A DNA stretch of 64,000 nt. Origin: Hepsetus odoe (Eukaryota; Chordata; Actinopteri; Characiformes; Hepsetidae). The stretch is from positions 3,578,449 through 3,642,448 of the forward strand of contig CM029369.1 of assembly GCA_017165825.1 (NCBI GenBank). The letters run 5' to 3'. This document shows, in pieces, positions 11,639 through 22,442 of the stretch; the stretch's first letter is position 1, and every line of letters starts with the position of its first letter. Below the pieces are notes generated by a model. The model was not told where the DNA came from and did not search any database. It saw only the letters and a list, made by a program, of their open reading frames with translations. The position numbers and the translations under genes were made by a program.

Positions 11639-13071
11639 CAGTACTGTGCAAAAGTTTTAGGCAGGTGTGATCAGAACGCTTTCAGAAATATAAATAATGA
11701 TTGTTTATTTTGATCAATTTACAAAATGCAAAGTGAGCGAACAAAAGAAAAATCTAAATCAGGTCAATATCTGGTGTTTCTACCTTTTACCTTCAGAGCA
11801 GCATCAGTTCTTCTGGCCCCACAGAGCCCTGATCTCCACATCATCCAGTGTGTCTGGATCACATGAAGAGACAGAAGGATGTGAGGAAGCTACATCCACA
11901 GAAGATCTGTGCTCAGTTCTCCAAGATGTCTGGAACGACCGACCGGCCGAGTTCCTTCAAAAACTGCGTGCGAGTGTACCTAGAAGAACTGATGCTGTTT
12001 TGAAGGCAAAGGGTGGTCACACCAAATATTGATTTGATTTAGATTCTCTTTTGTTCCTTCACTGCATTTTGTTGATTGATGAAAATAAATCAAGTCAAGT
12101 AGGATTTTATTGTCATTTCAGCCATATACACAGTACACAGTGAAACGAAATAACGTTCCTCCAGGACCCTGGTGCTACACACAAGACACGACACGGGGCA
12201 ACAAGTGCAGACAAGACAGACAACAACAGACGGCACTACAGACAGTACATTCATCCGTGGTGTTCGGAACAAAGCAGCCCAGGTAGATTATGGTGTAGCA
12301 GTGTGGTGGAGCAGTGTTACTGATAAAGTGCAGAGTGCAACATGAGATAAATAAATAAATACAAGATGAAAATGGTGGACTGGGTAGATATTGGCGGTTT
12401 AAGAGTTCAACAGTCTGATGGCCAGGGGGAAAAAGCTATTTCCCATCCTGGAAGTGGAGGCCCGTATGCTGCGGAACCTTTTCCCAGACGGCAGGAGGGA
12501 GAAGAGAGTGTGGGAAGGGTGGGAGGGATCATCCACAATGCTGGTAGCTTTGCAGATGCAGCGAGTGGTGAAGATGTCCTGTACAGAGGGCAGAGAGACA
12601 CCGATGATCTTCTCAGCTGTTCTCACTACCCGTTGTAGGGACTTGCGGTCTAAGACGTTGCAGTTCCCGTACCAGGCAGTAATGCAGCCGCTCAGGATGC
12701 TCTCGATGGTTCCTCTGTAGAAGATGGTGAGGATGGAAGGTGGGAGATGGGCTTTCCTCAGTCTGCGCAGGAAGTAGAGGCGCTGCTGGGCTTTCTTTGT
12801 GATGGAGCTGGTGTTGAGGGACCACGTGAGGTTGTCAGTGATGTGAACACCAAGAAACTTGGTGCTCTGGACCATCTCCACAGGTGAGGTGTTGATGATA
12901 AGTGGAGTGTGGTCCCGACGTGATCTCCTGAAGTCAACAACCATCTCTTTAGTGTTGTCGACATTGAGACAGGTTGTTGGTTCTGCACCAGTCCACCAGT
13001 CAAATGATGAACACTTCTATTTCTGAAAGCGTTCTTTCACACCTGCCTAAAACTTTCACACAGTGCTGTAC
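11639..13071 (+). mobile_element. Tc1/mariner element split by a LINE
   Basis: Terminal inverted repeats match: the left end reads gtgcaaaagttttaggcagg (11647-11666) and the right end at 13024-13071 is its reverse complement with small changes. TA lies at both outer edges. Internally, 11900-12032 encodes a Tc1-type C-terminus (SVPRRTDAVLKAKGGHTKY) ending at TGA; the rest of the transposase, with its catalytic residues, is lost. The LINE at 12093-12997 interrupts it. A diverged relative at 61838-62345 lacks the LINE. Confidence 0.85.
12093..12997 (-). mobile_element. 5'-truncated L2/CR1-like LINE
   Basis: A minus-strand open frame (12944 to 12399, 181 codons) gives the end of a reverse transcriptase and the region after it: KEMVVDFRRSR, FLGVHITDNLTW, RLYFLRRLRK and ITAWYGN are typical of the L2/CR1/Rex1 branch of non-LTR elements. 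The catalytic part of the enzyme is missing, so the copy is dead. The 3' end (left side) has the tgacaataaaa-type tail known from L2. A 6-bp duplication, agtcaa, may flank it (about 12089 and 12998). The tail resembles that of the abundant SINE. Confidence 0.88.
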
Positions 13072-13072
13072 A

Positions 13073-13096
13073 TACACACGCACACACACACACATG

Positions 13097-13128
<32 letters not shown>

Positions 13129-13133
13129 TGCAC
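13073..13133. repeat. (CA)n microsatellite beside the Tc1 element
   Basis: Imperfect CA repeat. Related CA/TACA sequence lies left of 11640, so the Tc1 element probably inserted at a TA within it. Confidence 0.9.
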
Positions 13134-13263
13134 ATTCTCCACCACAGGTTAGTTTGGTTTGCTTCAGCGACCTTCGTGGCAGGATTCTGCACGTTTGGCT
13201 GGCAGGGGCTCGAGGGGGATACGGTTATGTTCATTGGCTAAAATTTTGCTTCAAATATTAAGA

Positions 13264-13503
13264 ATGAAAGTGACCGTTCTTGTCTTTGTGAGAAAACGCA
13301 GCACAACGAAATGGGACTTTTGCATTTAACCCATGCACAAACACACACCGTGCAGCAGGGAGCAGCTATGAAAGCGCCCGGGGAGCAGTGACAGGGACGG
13401 TACCTTGCTCAAGGGTACCTCAGAGTAACCTACTGGTGAGGGGTTTGAACCCACAATCGTCCGATTCTGTGGCCGACTCCCTAAACACCAGGCCACCGCT
13501 GTG
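13264..13503 (-). mobile_element. V-SINE-like SINE, near full length
   Basis: On the minus strand it shows an A-box region (ggtggcctggtgtttaggga), a gggttcaaacccc B box, the conserved centre and the tail. The word aaatat lies at both flanks and may be a short target duplication. Confidence 0.92.
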
Positions 13504-13966
13504 GAAATATGAGGCACAAAGTCCAAAGAACCCTTATTCTGAGTAACCGTTTCTGAGAACTTTTAAATATTCTTCTTTATTAAAAAGATTAAAATTATTT
13601 TTAATTATTAAACTCATTCAGTTTGAAATATTATCACTCTGTTGCCGAGTTTTTAAAATAGACGGGAATTTAAACGGGAGCAGCCAATAGATGATGATTA
13701 AAATGATCCAATTACTAATTGAATTTATTTGGGTTAATTTGGGCATTTCAGTGTAGTTTAATTAAACTGATGCTCAGGATATTCTTTTGGTTCTTTAGAG
13801 TTCTTACTCATATTTACACAGTTATTACCTAGAACATAAGGAACTATTAAAGTTGCTATATGACACACAGAGACCTCATGATACCTGGTACAAGCTTTTG
13901 TACAGTTTGTAACACTTTATACGGCAAAAAATAGTAATTTTTGAGAAAAGGGTCTTTATGTTTGGA
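13504..13966. other. AT-rich unique sequence, nothing recognised
   Basis: No exon or repeat seen. Confidence 0.4.
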
Positions 13967-14179
13967 GTTGTTTGTGGGTTCGGTTCCCTCACCAGCAGGT
14001 TGCACTGAGGTGACCTTGATCAAGGTACCGTCCCCGTCGCTGCTCCCTGGTTGCTTTCATAGCTTCCCCCTGCTGCACGGTGTGTGTTTGTGTGCATGGA
14101 TTAAATGCAGGGGTGCGGTTTTGTTGTGGTTCACTGTGCCGTGTGTTCTCACAATGACGAGAATAGTCACTTTCACTTA
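13967..14179 (+). mobile_element. V-SINE-like SINE, A box missing
   Basis: It reads from a B-box-like gtgggttcggttccc to the tail gtcactttcactt. Confidence 0.9.
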
Positions 14180-14291
14180 AATGTTATATTTTAAACACTT
14201 CTTCAGACGCTGGTGTAACGGAGTGAAGCGGCACCTTCATTACCGTTTCATACAACTTTCTACGAGGGCGGTGTTAGAGCCATTGACCACA

Positions 14292-14366
14292 GTGTGTGTG
14301 TGTGTGTGTGCGTGTGTGCGTGTGTGCGTGTGTGTGTGTGTGTGTGTGCGTGTGTGTGTGTGTGTG
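14292..14366. repeat. (TG)n microsatellite with CG interruptions
   Basis: About 37 dinucleotides with several cgtgtgtg variants. Confidence 0.95.
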
Positions 14367-14449
14367 GGCTGTTTGGGGTGTGTGAGGGTTCTCCTGATTT
14401 ACGAGAGTCAGATTCCTCTGTGCTGAATCACAGCCAGACCCTCTGCATG

Positions 14450-14451
<2 letters not shown>

Positions 14452-14504
<53 letters not shown>
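14452..14504. repeat. (CA)n microsatellite
   Basis: About 26 units. With the TG run 90-160 bp upstream it forms a potential hairpin. Confidence 0.95.
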
Positions 14505-14505
<1 letters not shown>

Positions 14506-14529
14506 ACATCACTTCCACTGACCAGAGTG

Positions 14530-14612
14530 AGAAATAGAGAGAGAGAGAGACAGTGAGACAGACAGAGTGAGACAGAGAGAGAGAGAGACAGTGAGACAGA
14601 CAGAGAGAGAGA
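14530..14612. repeat. GA-rich simple repeat
   Basis: Gaga and cagtgagacagacaga units. Confidence 0.9.
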
Positions 14613-14699
14613 TCTCGATCGGCTGATTTCATGTTTCTCTCCGTCTGCGTCTACACATCCACGGTGGATGACCCATTTTTTCCTGCTGTTTTTTTTTTT

Positions 14700-14744
14700 T
14701 TTTTTTCATATACTGTGAAACGCTTCAGTAGAAGCTGCAGCTGC

Positions 14745-14806
<62 letters not shown>

Positions 14807-14827
14807 TATCTCTCTCTCTCTCTCTAT

Positions 14828-14875
<48 letters not shown>

Positions 14876-14887
14876 TCTCTGTCTCTG

Positions 14888-14959
<72 letters not shown>

Positions 14960-15554
14960 TCTGTCTCTGTCTCTCTCTCTCTCTGTCTCTCTCTTACTGT
15001 CTCTCTCTCTAACTCTGTATCTGTGTCTCATCACTTTCTCTCACCTCTCACTTTCGCTGCCCCCTTTCTCTCTACCTCTTCTTTTCTTGCTGTCTATTTC
15101 TCTTTGTTCTCTTTCCCTCTATTTTTATCTCCCTCTATTTCTCTCTATATATGTATCTCTCTCCTCTTTCTCTCTGTCTGCCTTTTCCCCCCACTCTTTT
15201 TTGCCTCTATTTATTCCACGTCTCCCTTTCTCCATCTATTTGGCTGAATTCTCTTACTCTCCATCTCTGTTGCCCCCCCCCCCCCTCTTCCACCCTGCTG
15301 TTTTGTTTTGAGAAAGACTTTGCCTCTTTCTCTCTCCCCACTCTCTCTCTCCCCACTCCCTCCCTCTCTCCCCACTCCCTCTCTCTCCCTCTCTTGCGCT
15401 CTCTCTCGTCAGTGTGTGTTGAGGGACTCCGTGGTGCGCTGTGTGTTTTCGCTCCGCTGGGCTGGGATTTCTCCTCCGTTTCTGCATCCTGCGCTCTGTC
15501 TCCCACTCTCTCTCTCTTTCTGTCCCTCGCTCTGCAGCCTGCACTCGTCCAGTC
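14700..15554 (+). promoter_or_regulatory. Pyrimidine-rich region and presumed 5' UTR/promoter of the candidate first exon
   Basis: A CT microsatellite (about 14746-15015) grades into a C/T-rich tract to about 15400, then mixed sequence to the ATG at 15555. No convincing TATA box is seen. CT/GA tracts near promoters are common in animals and can bind GAGA-type factors. Promoter function is inferred only from position. Confidence 0.3.
14746..15015. repeat. (CT)n microsatellite with TGTC variants
   Basis: Nearly pure pyrimidine with regular tctctgtc interruptions. Open frames on both strands here (serine/leucine or arginine/glutamate) are repeat artefacts. Confidence 0.95.
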
Positions 15555-15564
15555 ATGCTTTTAG
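15555..15564 (+). CDS. znf385b: Candidate first coding exon of ZNF385B-like gene (coding part only)
   Basis: The sequence shows ATG CTT TTA G followed at once by a consensus donor (AG|gtgagt, GT at 15565). The exon would end in phase 1. The exon at 54242 begins with the last two bases of a codon, so joining them gives GGA (Gly) and the reading M-L-L-G-S-S-C-H. From family knowledge, the short ZNF385A protein starts M-I-L-G-S, so a tiny first coding exon of this kind is expected for the family. The 5' UTR would lie to the left, and I see no ATG from about 15240 to 15554. The start has G at -3 and C at +4, a moderate Kozak context. The transcription start is not visible. What is inferred is the pairing with an exon 38.7 kb away. 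Longer ZNF385B isoforms with an extra N-terminal finger would use other upstream exons, which I do not see here. Confidence 0.62.
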
Positions 15565-15570
15565 GTGAGT

Positions 15571-17170
15571 GTTGCTCATCTTTGGAAACGCTCGTTGCCT
15601 GTTCTTCTAGGGAAGCGAGACGAGATCTGATCGCCCCTGCAGGAGAGGGGGGCTGTAAACATCACGGCGGCCGCCAGCGCGGCTGCTCTTCACTTCTGCT
15701 CTGATTGACAGCTTTCTCTCTCTTTGATTCGTCTTCGGCGCTTCTCGTTGCGTTGTTCTCTCAGGTCTGCATCGGTGCAGTTTAGGTGACAGATTACACA
15801 ACTGCATTACACTTCAGCAGCACTTTGCTCGCCCAGCTCACTCCTTTGGTCTGTTAGGTTTCCAGGAAAGAAGTCACGGTTTCTTCCTTTTTGATTCACA
15901 CCCAACAGATTATCCAGCATGAAAATGCCCAAAGCTTTCATGCCGAAATGCAAAGCCAGATTTGGAACTTTTAACTCACTTTGGTTCACCACGTTCAGAC
16001 TGTCTCAGAGGATTTTGACCACTCGCTCCCTTCATGAGCTGAAATGATGGCCATGCATTGGGTTTAAATGAGAGTTCTGCCAATATTGTGATGCCTGCAA
16101 GGTGGTGATGCACCTGAGAATGACCTGTCCGTGCAAATAAAAGTGTCGTGTCATTGGTCGAGCCTCTCGTTTCCTGGATTTAAGCGATTTATCTCGTCTT
16201 TTATGGCACCAACCTCAACATTAGGCTTTAGGCAGTGCTTTGCCTTTGGCCTGAGATGTGGGATTATATAAGGGAGCCCAGTTGTTGCTTTTTTTCTCTC
16301 CAAACTGCAGTTGCTAATAGATACGGGTGTTGATGCAAATTATAATCCATCAAAACAGATATTGCACCTGTTCCCCTGTCATAATCTACTGCGTTGCCAC
16401 AGCTCATTCATCACCGATTTAAATGACTTGGTTGCAGCTCTATTAGCTGGACAGATGGACCCCCATGGACACCGTCTCTGAGTTAAAACAGCCTTATTGT
16501 CCTCTCTTCTAGTCCTCCCATAACAACAGGGCATCAAAGCAATAATTACAGCCGTTGTGCAGGAGGATGTTTCCAGGTATTAGATGTTGACTCATACACA
16601 TGATGTGCCTGGGTGTTTTTCTCCAGGAGCTCAGAGGCATTTGGATGTGTGTGTGTGTGTGCGTGTGTGTGTGTGAGAGACACTCCTCGTGCTTCTGCTG
16701 TTGCTGTTCCGGAGCACCGCCGCGGCTCTAAACCCCCGCTGATGCGATTATGCCCACGCTGGAAAAGCCTCTCGGAGGAAGAGCTTACTCAATGAAATGG
16801 AAATGATTTGGCATATCGGAGAGGAGGAGCCGGACTTAAAATAACGCCTCTGGAGAGACGGGACGATGTAGCATGTCCCTGGAGGGAGTGAGACAGAGGG
16901 AGAGAGACTAAGTGGCAGCCCTCGTTAGGTTTCTCCAAAGAGGAACACCCAGAGAGATGCAACCATGTCAGAACTTCAGGAGGAATTGCAAGTTTTGAGA
17001 AGATTGTAACACTTTTTGGGAAACCTGCTACATAAATACATAAATATGCCATTATGCCTGATGTCATGATGTTAAATTAGCATCAGGGCAACATTGTGTC
17101 ATGTTTATGTCATGGGTTTGTCACGGACATGCATTAACGCATTAACCCTTAGAGCACTTCCTCTGCTGAG
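15571..17170. other. Proximal intron sequence; possible conserved element
   Basis: No second exon is seen. Bases 16230-16570 are unique, with octamer-like tgatgcaaattat and several TAAT words. A TG microsatellite lies at 16645-16680. Confidence 0.4.
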
Positions 17171-17352
17171 AGCTTCGTGGTGGCCTAGTGTTTAGGGAGA
17201 CCGTGGGTTCGAACCTTACCAGCAGGTTGCCCTGAGGTACCCTTGAGCAAGGTACCGTCCCCGCCACTGCTCCCCGGGAACTGCCCCCTGCTGCCCACGT
17301 CTGAGTGCCGTGCTGTGTTTCACAATGACGAGGGTAGTCACTTTCACTTTCA
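17171..17352 (+). mobile_element. V-SINE-like SINE with A and B boxes
   Basis: A box tggcctagtgt, B box gggttcgaacc, an intact ctgccccctgctgc word (17281-17294), and a tail to cactttcac. Part of the centre is deleted. Confidence 0.92.
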
Positions 17353-18084
17353 CATCCGGCACGATCACCGACGCAAACATGAGGTTTCAATCTCTGTGGT
17401 ATCAACAAACAGCGCCATATATGGAATTTCAAGTGTGTTTCGTGAAGGTGAAGGCTTTGTGTAATTGCGGAATTAAAGTTAATACTGAGTTTAAAACGTT
17501 CACCGTTAGTGGGGCTTTAAAATCACACGAAGCAACTTTCCATTTGTGTGAATGTGGTGCTAGTGTTAGTAAAAAATCAGATTTTTTCTTTTTTAATCAG
17601 CTTTTTTATGCAGTTTGTTAGAAAATGTGTTGAACTGGGTGAAAAAAGGATACAAGACTCTAAAATTCACTTCCAAAAAAAGCATGCCTGACTCCTCTGA
17701 CCTGATGTAAGGAAGCCAGCTGATGCATTAACCTTAAACCCTGGTGTGCAGCCCACGAGCTGCGTACGCACAGCTAATGCATATGAAGCTGAAACTCGCC
17801 TCTGTAGTGGTGGGTTTAGATCGGATGGAGAGCAAAACGCTGCCCTGCTGTGTTGGTGGGATCGATACTGAAATATCGACACTTCTAATCCCGCTGAAAA
17901 TCAATCCTCAGGTTTTTGTTTATGCAATGAACTGAATATCTATCTGTTTATCAAGCCATTGGACAAAAGAAGTCTCGTTCTTCTGTTCTTCTTCTGCTTC
18001 GCACACACTGGCGCCAAAGTGAGTTCAGATACTTTATTGGACGACTCGTCGGGTATTCATACTGAACTCGTACTGAACCTTCAC
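17353..18084. other. Unique sequence, nothing recognised
   Basis: No exon or repeat identified. Confidence 0.4.
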
Positions 18085-18301
18085 GGCGCAGCGGTGGCCT
18101 AGCGTCCAGGGACGAGGCTCCAGGATCAGAAGGTCGTGGGTTGGAAGGTTCTGCCCTGAGGTACCCTTGAGCAAGAATCCGTCCCATCATTGCTCCAATA
18201 GCTGCAGTGTGTGTGGGCGAAAAAGCAGAGGAAGCATTTTGTTTGCGTCTGACTGAGGGCTGTGTTTCGCAGTGAGGCGTGGTCACTTTCACTTTCACTT
18301 T
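18085..18301 (+). mobile_element. V-SINE-like SINE, full length but diverged
   Basis: The head ggcgcagcggtggcctagcg is intact; the B box is damaged (gtgggttggaagg). The centre and tail are present. Confidence 0.9.
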
Positions 18302-18599
18302 GCCCCCTACATTTTAACCCGTATATCCGTCCTTTCCACTGACTTTAGTTTGCATGCATTTGGAACCTAAATGGACAAAACACACAGAAAAGACGTCCCT
18401 CTGTGTGTCCATCGGTGCAGGACAGACGGAAGGAGACGTAAAAGAGAAGACGGGGAGAGTGGACGGTGGAGAAGAGTGTGATGTTCGTACCGGGAGAACT
18501 GGTAGAGTCATGGATGGAAGTGAAGTTAATGTTCATTATTTATTCCATGATTTACTGAACACAAACACAAATCTAAACACAGAGAGAGTTTTGTTCTAG

Positions 18600-18850
18600 C
18601 CAGCTTTAAAGTCAGTGTTTGGTTTGACCACCGTCATTCTTCAGCACAGCCTGAACTCTCTTAGACGAGCTTTAGGGTAGTCTTCAGGAACAGTTCTCCA
18701 GGCTTCTTGAAGAACTCCAAAGCTCTTCTTAGGACATCGGCATTCCGTTCTCTGTGGAGAGGATCCCACCCTGCTTCTGTCTCTGAAACTGCTCAGATAA
18801 AACTTCTTTCTATCTTCACTTTTTGGTCATTTTATCAGAAACACCTGCTA
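18600..18850 (-). mobile_element. Tc1/mariner-derived fragment
   Basis: It contains gttctccaggcttcttgaag and related words found in fish Tc1-like elements; the same words recur at about 26220-26245 (reverse) and 31966-31985. No intact frame. Confidence 0.6.
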
Positions 18851-18889
18851 ATTGCTGAATGAAACACAGGCAGATGATAATTTAAGCAT

Positions 18890-19073
18890 CCAGAGGAGAA
18901 TAGATGTTGAGGATGGAGCTGCCAGGAAAGAGGAAGTGGAGCTTTATGGATGTGGTGAGCGAGGACGTGCAGGTCGGTGCGAAAGAAGAAGATGCAGACG
19001 ACGGGAAGAAGTGGAAACAGATGATCTGCTGTGGAGGCAGCTAAAGGGAGCAGCTGAAAGATAAAGAAGACGA
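18890..19073 (+). mobile_element. 3' fragment of an RTE-like LINE
   Basis: It carries the terminal coding words of this LINE (gaggatggagctgcc, gatgatctgctgtgg). Only the end of the open frame survives. Three other pieces of the family are at 51195, 51986 and 57108. Confidence 0.8.
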
Positions 19074-19339
19074 TTCTTCCTCGTCTCACAAGCTCTCTAG
19101 ACGAACGTCTCTGGCCCAGTTCAACACAGTAGTATCCTGAATTCACTTCTAAAATAACAAAGAAGAAATGACTCAGATGATCCAGTGCGTCTGAGGCGAG
19201 GGGAGGAAATTGTGCAAATTGGGTTTTTTGCCCTGTTGTTGACGTTGCTGCGGTTCTCCCTCTATCCTGTTGTGAAAGACTCTCATAAAATATGGTCATT
19301 TTATTCGTTATTTTAATGCAAAAGTCTGAGACCAATCAG

Positions 19340-20234
19340 CTGCAGGGAGCAAAACCTCAACTGTAAACAAAAATAAACAGAAGATTCACTTTGGGCTTGT
19401 TTTTATTTCAGAAAAGCTCCTCCCGAGGGCCTTTTTTTGGATTAGTCACAACCAGGGTCTGATTACTTCCTCGCCGTCTTCATGGCTGCGGTTAAACACT
19501 AAATCAAATTCACAGCCCGCATCCACACTGGAATGAGACCCAGGACCGAGGCTCCACATCAGGTTGACTGTTTTATTACATCAGTCACTTCTTTACCTTC
19601 CCATCCACAACGTATTTACATAATCAGCTTTCATGAGCGAGCGCGAATGTCATCAAATACCGAGGCGCCGTTGTTCGGCACTGAGCGCGAGGAGCCATGC
19701 ATTATTGATCAAGGGGGGGGGGGGGGGGCGCCGAGCTCCCGTCTTTTTCGCTCCGACCTCATGAGAGGAATCTGAAGTTGAGCGTGAAAGCGATGCACCC
19801 TTTCAGCTTCTAAACTTAGAAGGAGCGCCTGGGACGGGACGGATGAGCATGCAGGACGGCCGATGCCTCAATTAAGCTTCGTCTTCTCCAGTCCAGACAC
19901 GCTCGCGGACCATAATTAGAGCTCTTGTTCTGCACACAGGTGTGAAAACAGCGTCGCCTGCATTCTGCACTGATTACAGTCACCGCCTGTCTGCAGCGGC
20001 CCACGACGTCCCTGGCATCACACGTTGGATTAAAAATTTCATGCAAATTGTTCTAAATGCAGTCGCCCGTCTGAGTGGGGCTTGATGACTGAAGGTTGCA
20101 TTTTTATTTGAGAGAACTGAAGATAATGCCATGTTCGTTTTTGTGTCCGAATAGTGATTCTGAGCCGCGATTAAAAAGTACTGAACTGTCTCCGGTACCT
20201 CGTGCACCTTTAGTAACGTTTTTTAAAGCCTTTC
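19340..20234. other. Unique sequence with local CpG richness
   Basis: It includes a run of 16 G (19713-19728) and a perfect ATGCAAAT octamer at 20040-20047. No exon seen. The 19600-20060 stretch may be conserved noncoding DNA. Confidence 0.35.
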
Positions 20235-20314
20235 GGGCAGCGCTGGCCCAGTGTTTCGGGACTAGGCCCCAGAATCGGAAGGTTGTGGGTTCGAATCCCG
20301 GACCGGTAGGTTGA
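20235..20314 (+). mobile_element. SINE head only
   Basis: The tRNA-like head (gggcagcgctggcccagtg to gggttcgaatcccgg) is present without centre or tail. It could be mistaken for a tRNA but does not fold into a standard cloverleaf by eye. Confidence 0.8.
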
Positions 20315-20329
20315 TCTGACACGCTTTGT

Positions 20330-21090
20330 GTGTGTTGGGATAGTTAGGATGATGGATGGACGGATGGAAAGATGGATGGAGCGCTCTGTCCGGGCCCGTA
20401 CAGGCCGGCTAAAAGCCACCGCTTCAAAAACCTGACTCCCATCCAACAGGAAAAAGCACCTCTGTCCATATATGGTGCTCTCCCCAATCTGGCAGTGTAA
20501 TTAACGGGATATGCGTTTTTATTTCTCCTCCCTGCAGGAGTGTTCTTGGCTGATCACTCCATCTGTGTAAGCAGGTGAGCTTTAAGACTTGCTTGGACTT
20601 TTCAGAGATGCTATTTAGTCGTCAGGTGTGTGTTTGGGAACCGGCTGGACCGTCCTGCGCATGACATTTACCTGGTAATCTCTGTGCACAGCTCTCCTCT
20701 CTAATCTGTAATTACGGTCGGACCCCCTGGCGGCGCTCGACGGCAGACGAGTGCTGTTGTAAATGTTTTGTTGTGGTAAACAACTATGTCACTGCTAACA
20801 GTGATGAATAAGCAGGGCTTCTCTGGCCGACCCTCAGGGTGACACCGCTGTCATTTCCCTTTTAATGCCTGAGCGATGATGCCTGGCCTCGGCCTGGGAG
20901 GAAGCGCAGGCTCGTTTTTACCTGCTGCACTTCCAATATCAGTCAGACACACCGTAGCCCAGGGCGAGATAACAGTCCACTCAACGGGGGAACATCGGGG
21001 GGCTAAAACTCCTCCTTTTTTTTTTTTTCTTTCATTCTTTTTTTTTCTTAACGCTGCTGAATATTAATGACTGTTGCTGTTTGATCAAGT
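20330..21090. other. Unique sequence around the micro-exon
   Basis: A short ggatggat repeat sits at about 20350-20380. The 20480-20800 part surrounding the candidate micro-exon is unique and conserved-looking. Nothing else recognised. Confidence 0.35.
20538..20574 (+). other. Candidate 37-nt micro-exon inside the intron
   Basis: A polypyrimidine run and ctgcag acceptor (AG at 20536-20537) lead into 37 bases that end CAG|gtgagc (GT at 20575). Both sites are close to consensus. Spliced between the two coding exons it would change the frame: the reading becomes M-L-L-G-V-F-L-A-D-H-S-I-C-V-S-R-K-F-L-S-Q and then stops at 54258-54260. It may be a poison exon, a noncoding exon of another transcript, or chance. 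Confidence 0.3.
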
Positions 21091-21139
21091 AATAGCATTA
21101 AATACGTTTGGGAGGAAAGAAGAAAAGCAGCTCGAGAGC

Positions 21140-21232
21140 TGATCCCACGCAGAGAGAGAGAGAAACAGATGGATAGTGAGAAAAACGAAAGACAGGAACA
21201 ACTGGGAGATGGAGTGTAAGAGTGAAAGATTG

Positions 21233-21267
<35 letters not shown>

Positions 21268-21414
21268 ATTGAGAGAATGAGAAAAAAGAGGGATGGATTG
21301 AAAGAATGAGAGAAGTATTAAGAAAGAAAGAAAAAGTGAATAAGGGAGGTGTAGACAGAGGGAAAATAATGTGGAATGGGGAAAGAAACAATTACAGACT
21401 GAGAAATGAGCGAG

Positions 21415-21457
<43 letters not shown>
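21140..21457. repeat. GA-rich simple repeat region
   Basis: Purine-rich with two pure (GA)n cores, 21236-21264 and 21417-21457. Confidence 0.92.
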
Positions 21458-21459
<2 letters not shown>

Positions 21460-21599
21460 CCCAGGATTCCCTCTGCTTCTTTCCAAATATGTTCTGAAAA
21501 CTCAAAACCCAACGTCCAAAAACACTCACACACTCGCCTTTCTTCACAAATAACTCGGAGCGAAGTGACCCACGGAGGTGCTGGAGGGCCTGAGCGTCT

Positions 21600-21628
21600 G
21601 GTGTGTGTGTGTGTGTGTGTGTGTGTGT
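21600..21628. repeat. (GT)n microsatellite
   Basis: About 14 units. Confidence 0.95.
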
Positions 21629-22170
21629 TGTTGTGGTGCTGCCGTTCCGCCTCACGCTGGAGATTCAGCGTTAATGACCGTGAGTCGGAGCGCGTGGCAG
21701 AGGATCCCTCAGTCTCCATGGAAACCACAAAATCGAAAAAAACAGCACTTCGCTCGAAGAAAAAAAAGCTTTATTTTGCACTCTCCGGCACCAACATGAA
21801 AAAGTGAAGAGCCTCGTCTGCTGCACTCTTAAACACGAGGCTCCTCGGCCTCGGAAGAACCTTTAACCCTTTTCTTCACGTGGAGGTTCTTTCAGCTTCA
21901 CCTCTGGTGCAGTTACTTCCTGTCTGTTTCTTTGTTGGCTTGTTTCTTTTTGTTTGCCACTAAAAGGCTCCTGATTGACCCAGAGCGGTTCTAAAGCATC
22001 TCTTCAGAACTCTGTTTCAGGCTTCATCTAGTGTCCCATGAGTGTGTCTCCACGAAAAGTGGCCAAACGCAAACCTTTATTCTTGATCCAGCTTGATCCT
22101 TCAAAACTATTTAGACAAAATTCCAGAATTGGCTCGACCGCTGGAGTTTTATTGCTCGTTGTTTCAGTTT

Positions 22171-22442
22171 CAGGGGCAGCGGTGGCCTAGCGGTTAGGGC
22201 GTTAGCAGCATGATCGGAGGATCGGGGGTTCAAACCCCTTCCCAATAGGTTGCCGTGAAGTACCCTTGAGCAAGGTACCGTCCCCATCACTGCTCCCCGG
22301 GCGCTTTCAATAGCTGCCCACTGCTGCACGGGTTTGAGTGTGCATGGGTAAAATGCAGAGGTCCAATTTCGTTGTGGTTCATGTGTGCTGTGCCGTGACC
22401 TCGCAATGACAAGGGTAGTCACTTTCACTTTCACTTTTTCAC
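22171..22442 (+). mobile_element. V-SINE-like SINE, complete, with target duplication
   Basis: A box tggcctagcggtt, B box gggttcaaacccc, the full centre and the tail. The flanks repeat tttcagttt at 22162-22170 and 22443-22451, which fits a 9-bp target-site duplication and a fairly recent insertion. Its head closely matches that of the copy at 55857. Confidence 0.95.

Noticed and set aside
12399..12944. 181-codon minus-strand frame as a host gene
   Set aside because: Its motifs are those of a non-LTR reverse transcriptase C-terminus, so it belongs to the LINE.
14631..15311. Long serine/leucine and arginine/glutamate frames
   Set aside because: They are translations of CT/GA microsatellite on the two strands. 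The same applies to 26728-27488 and 21085-21807.
20235..20314. tRNA gene
   Set aside because: The A and B boxes belong to a SINE head. Other heads in the window are equally tRNA-like, and no cloverleaf with a proper acceptor stem is evident.
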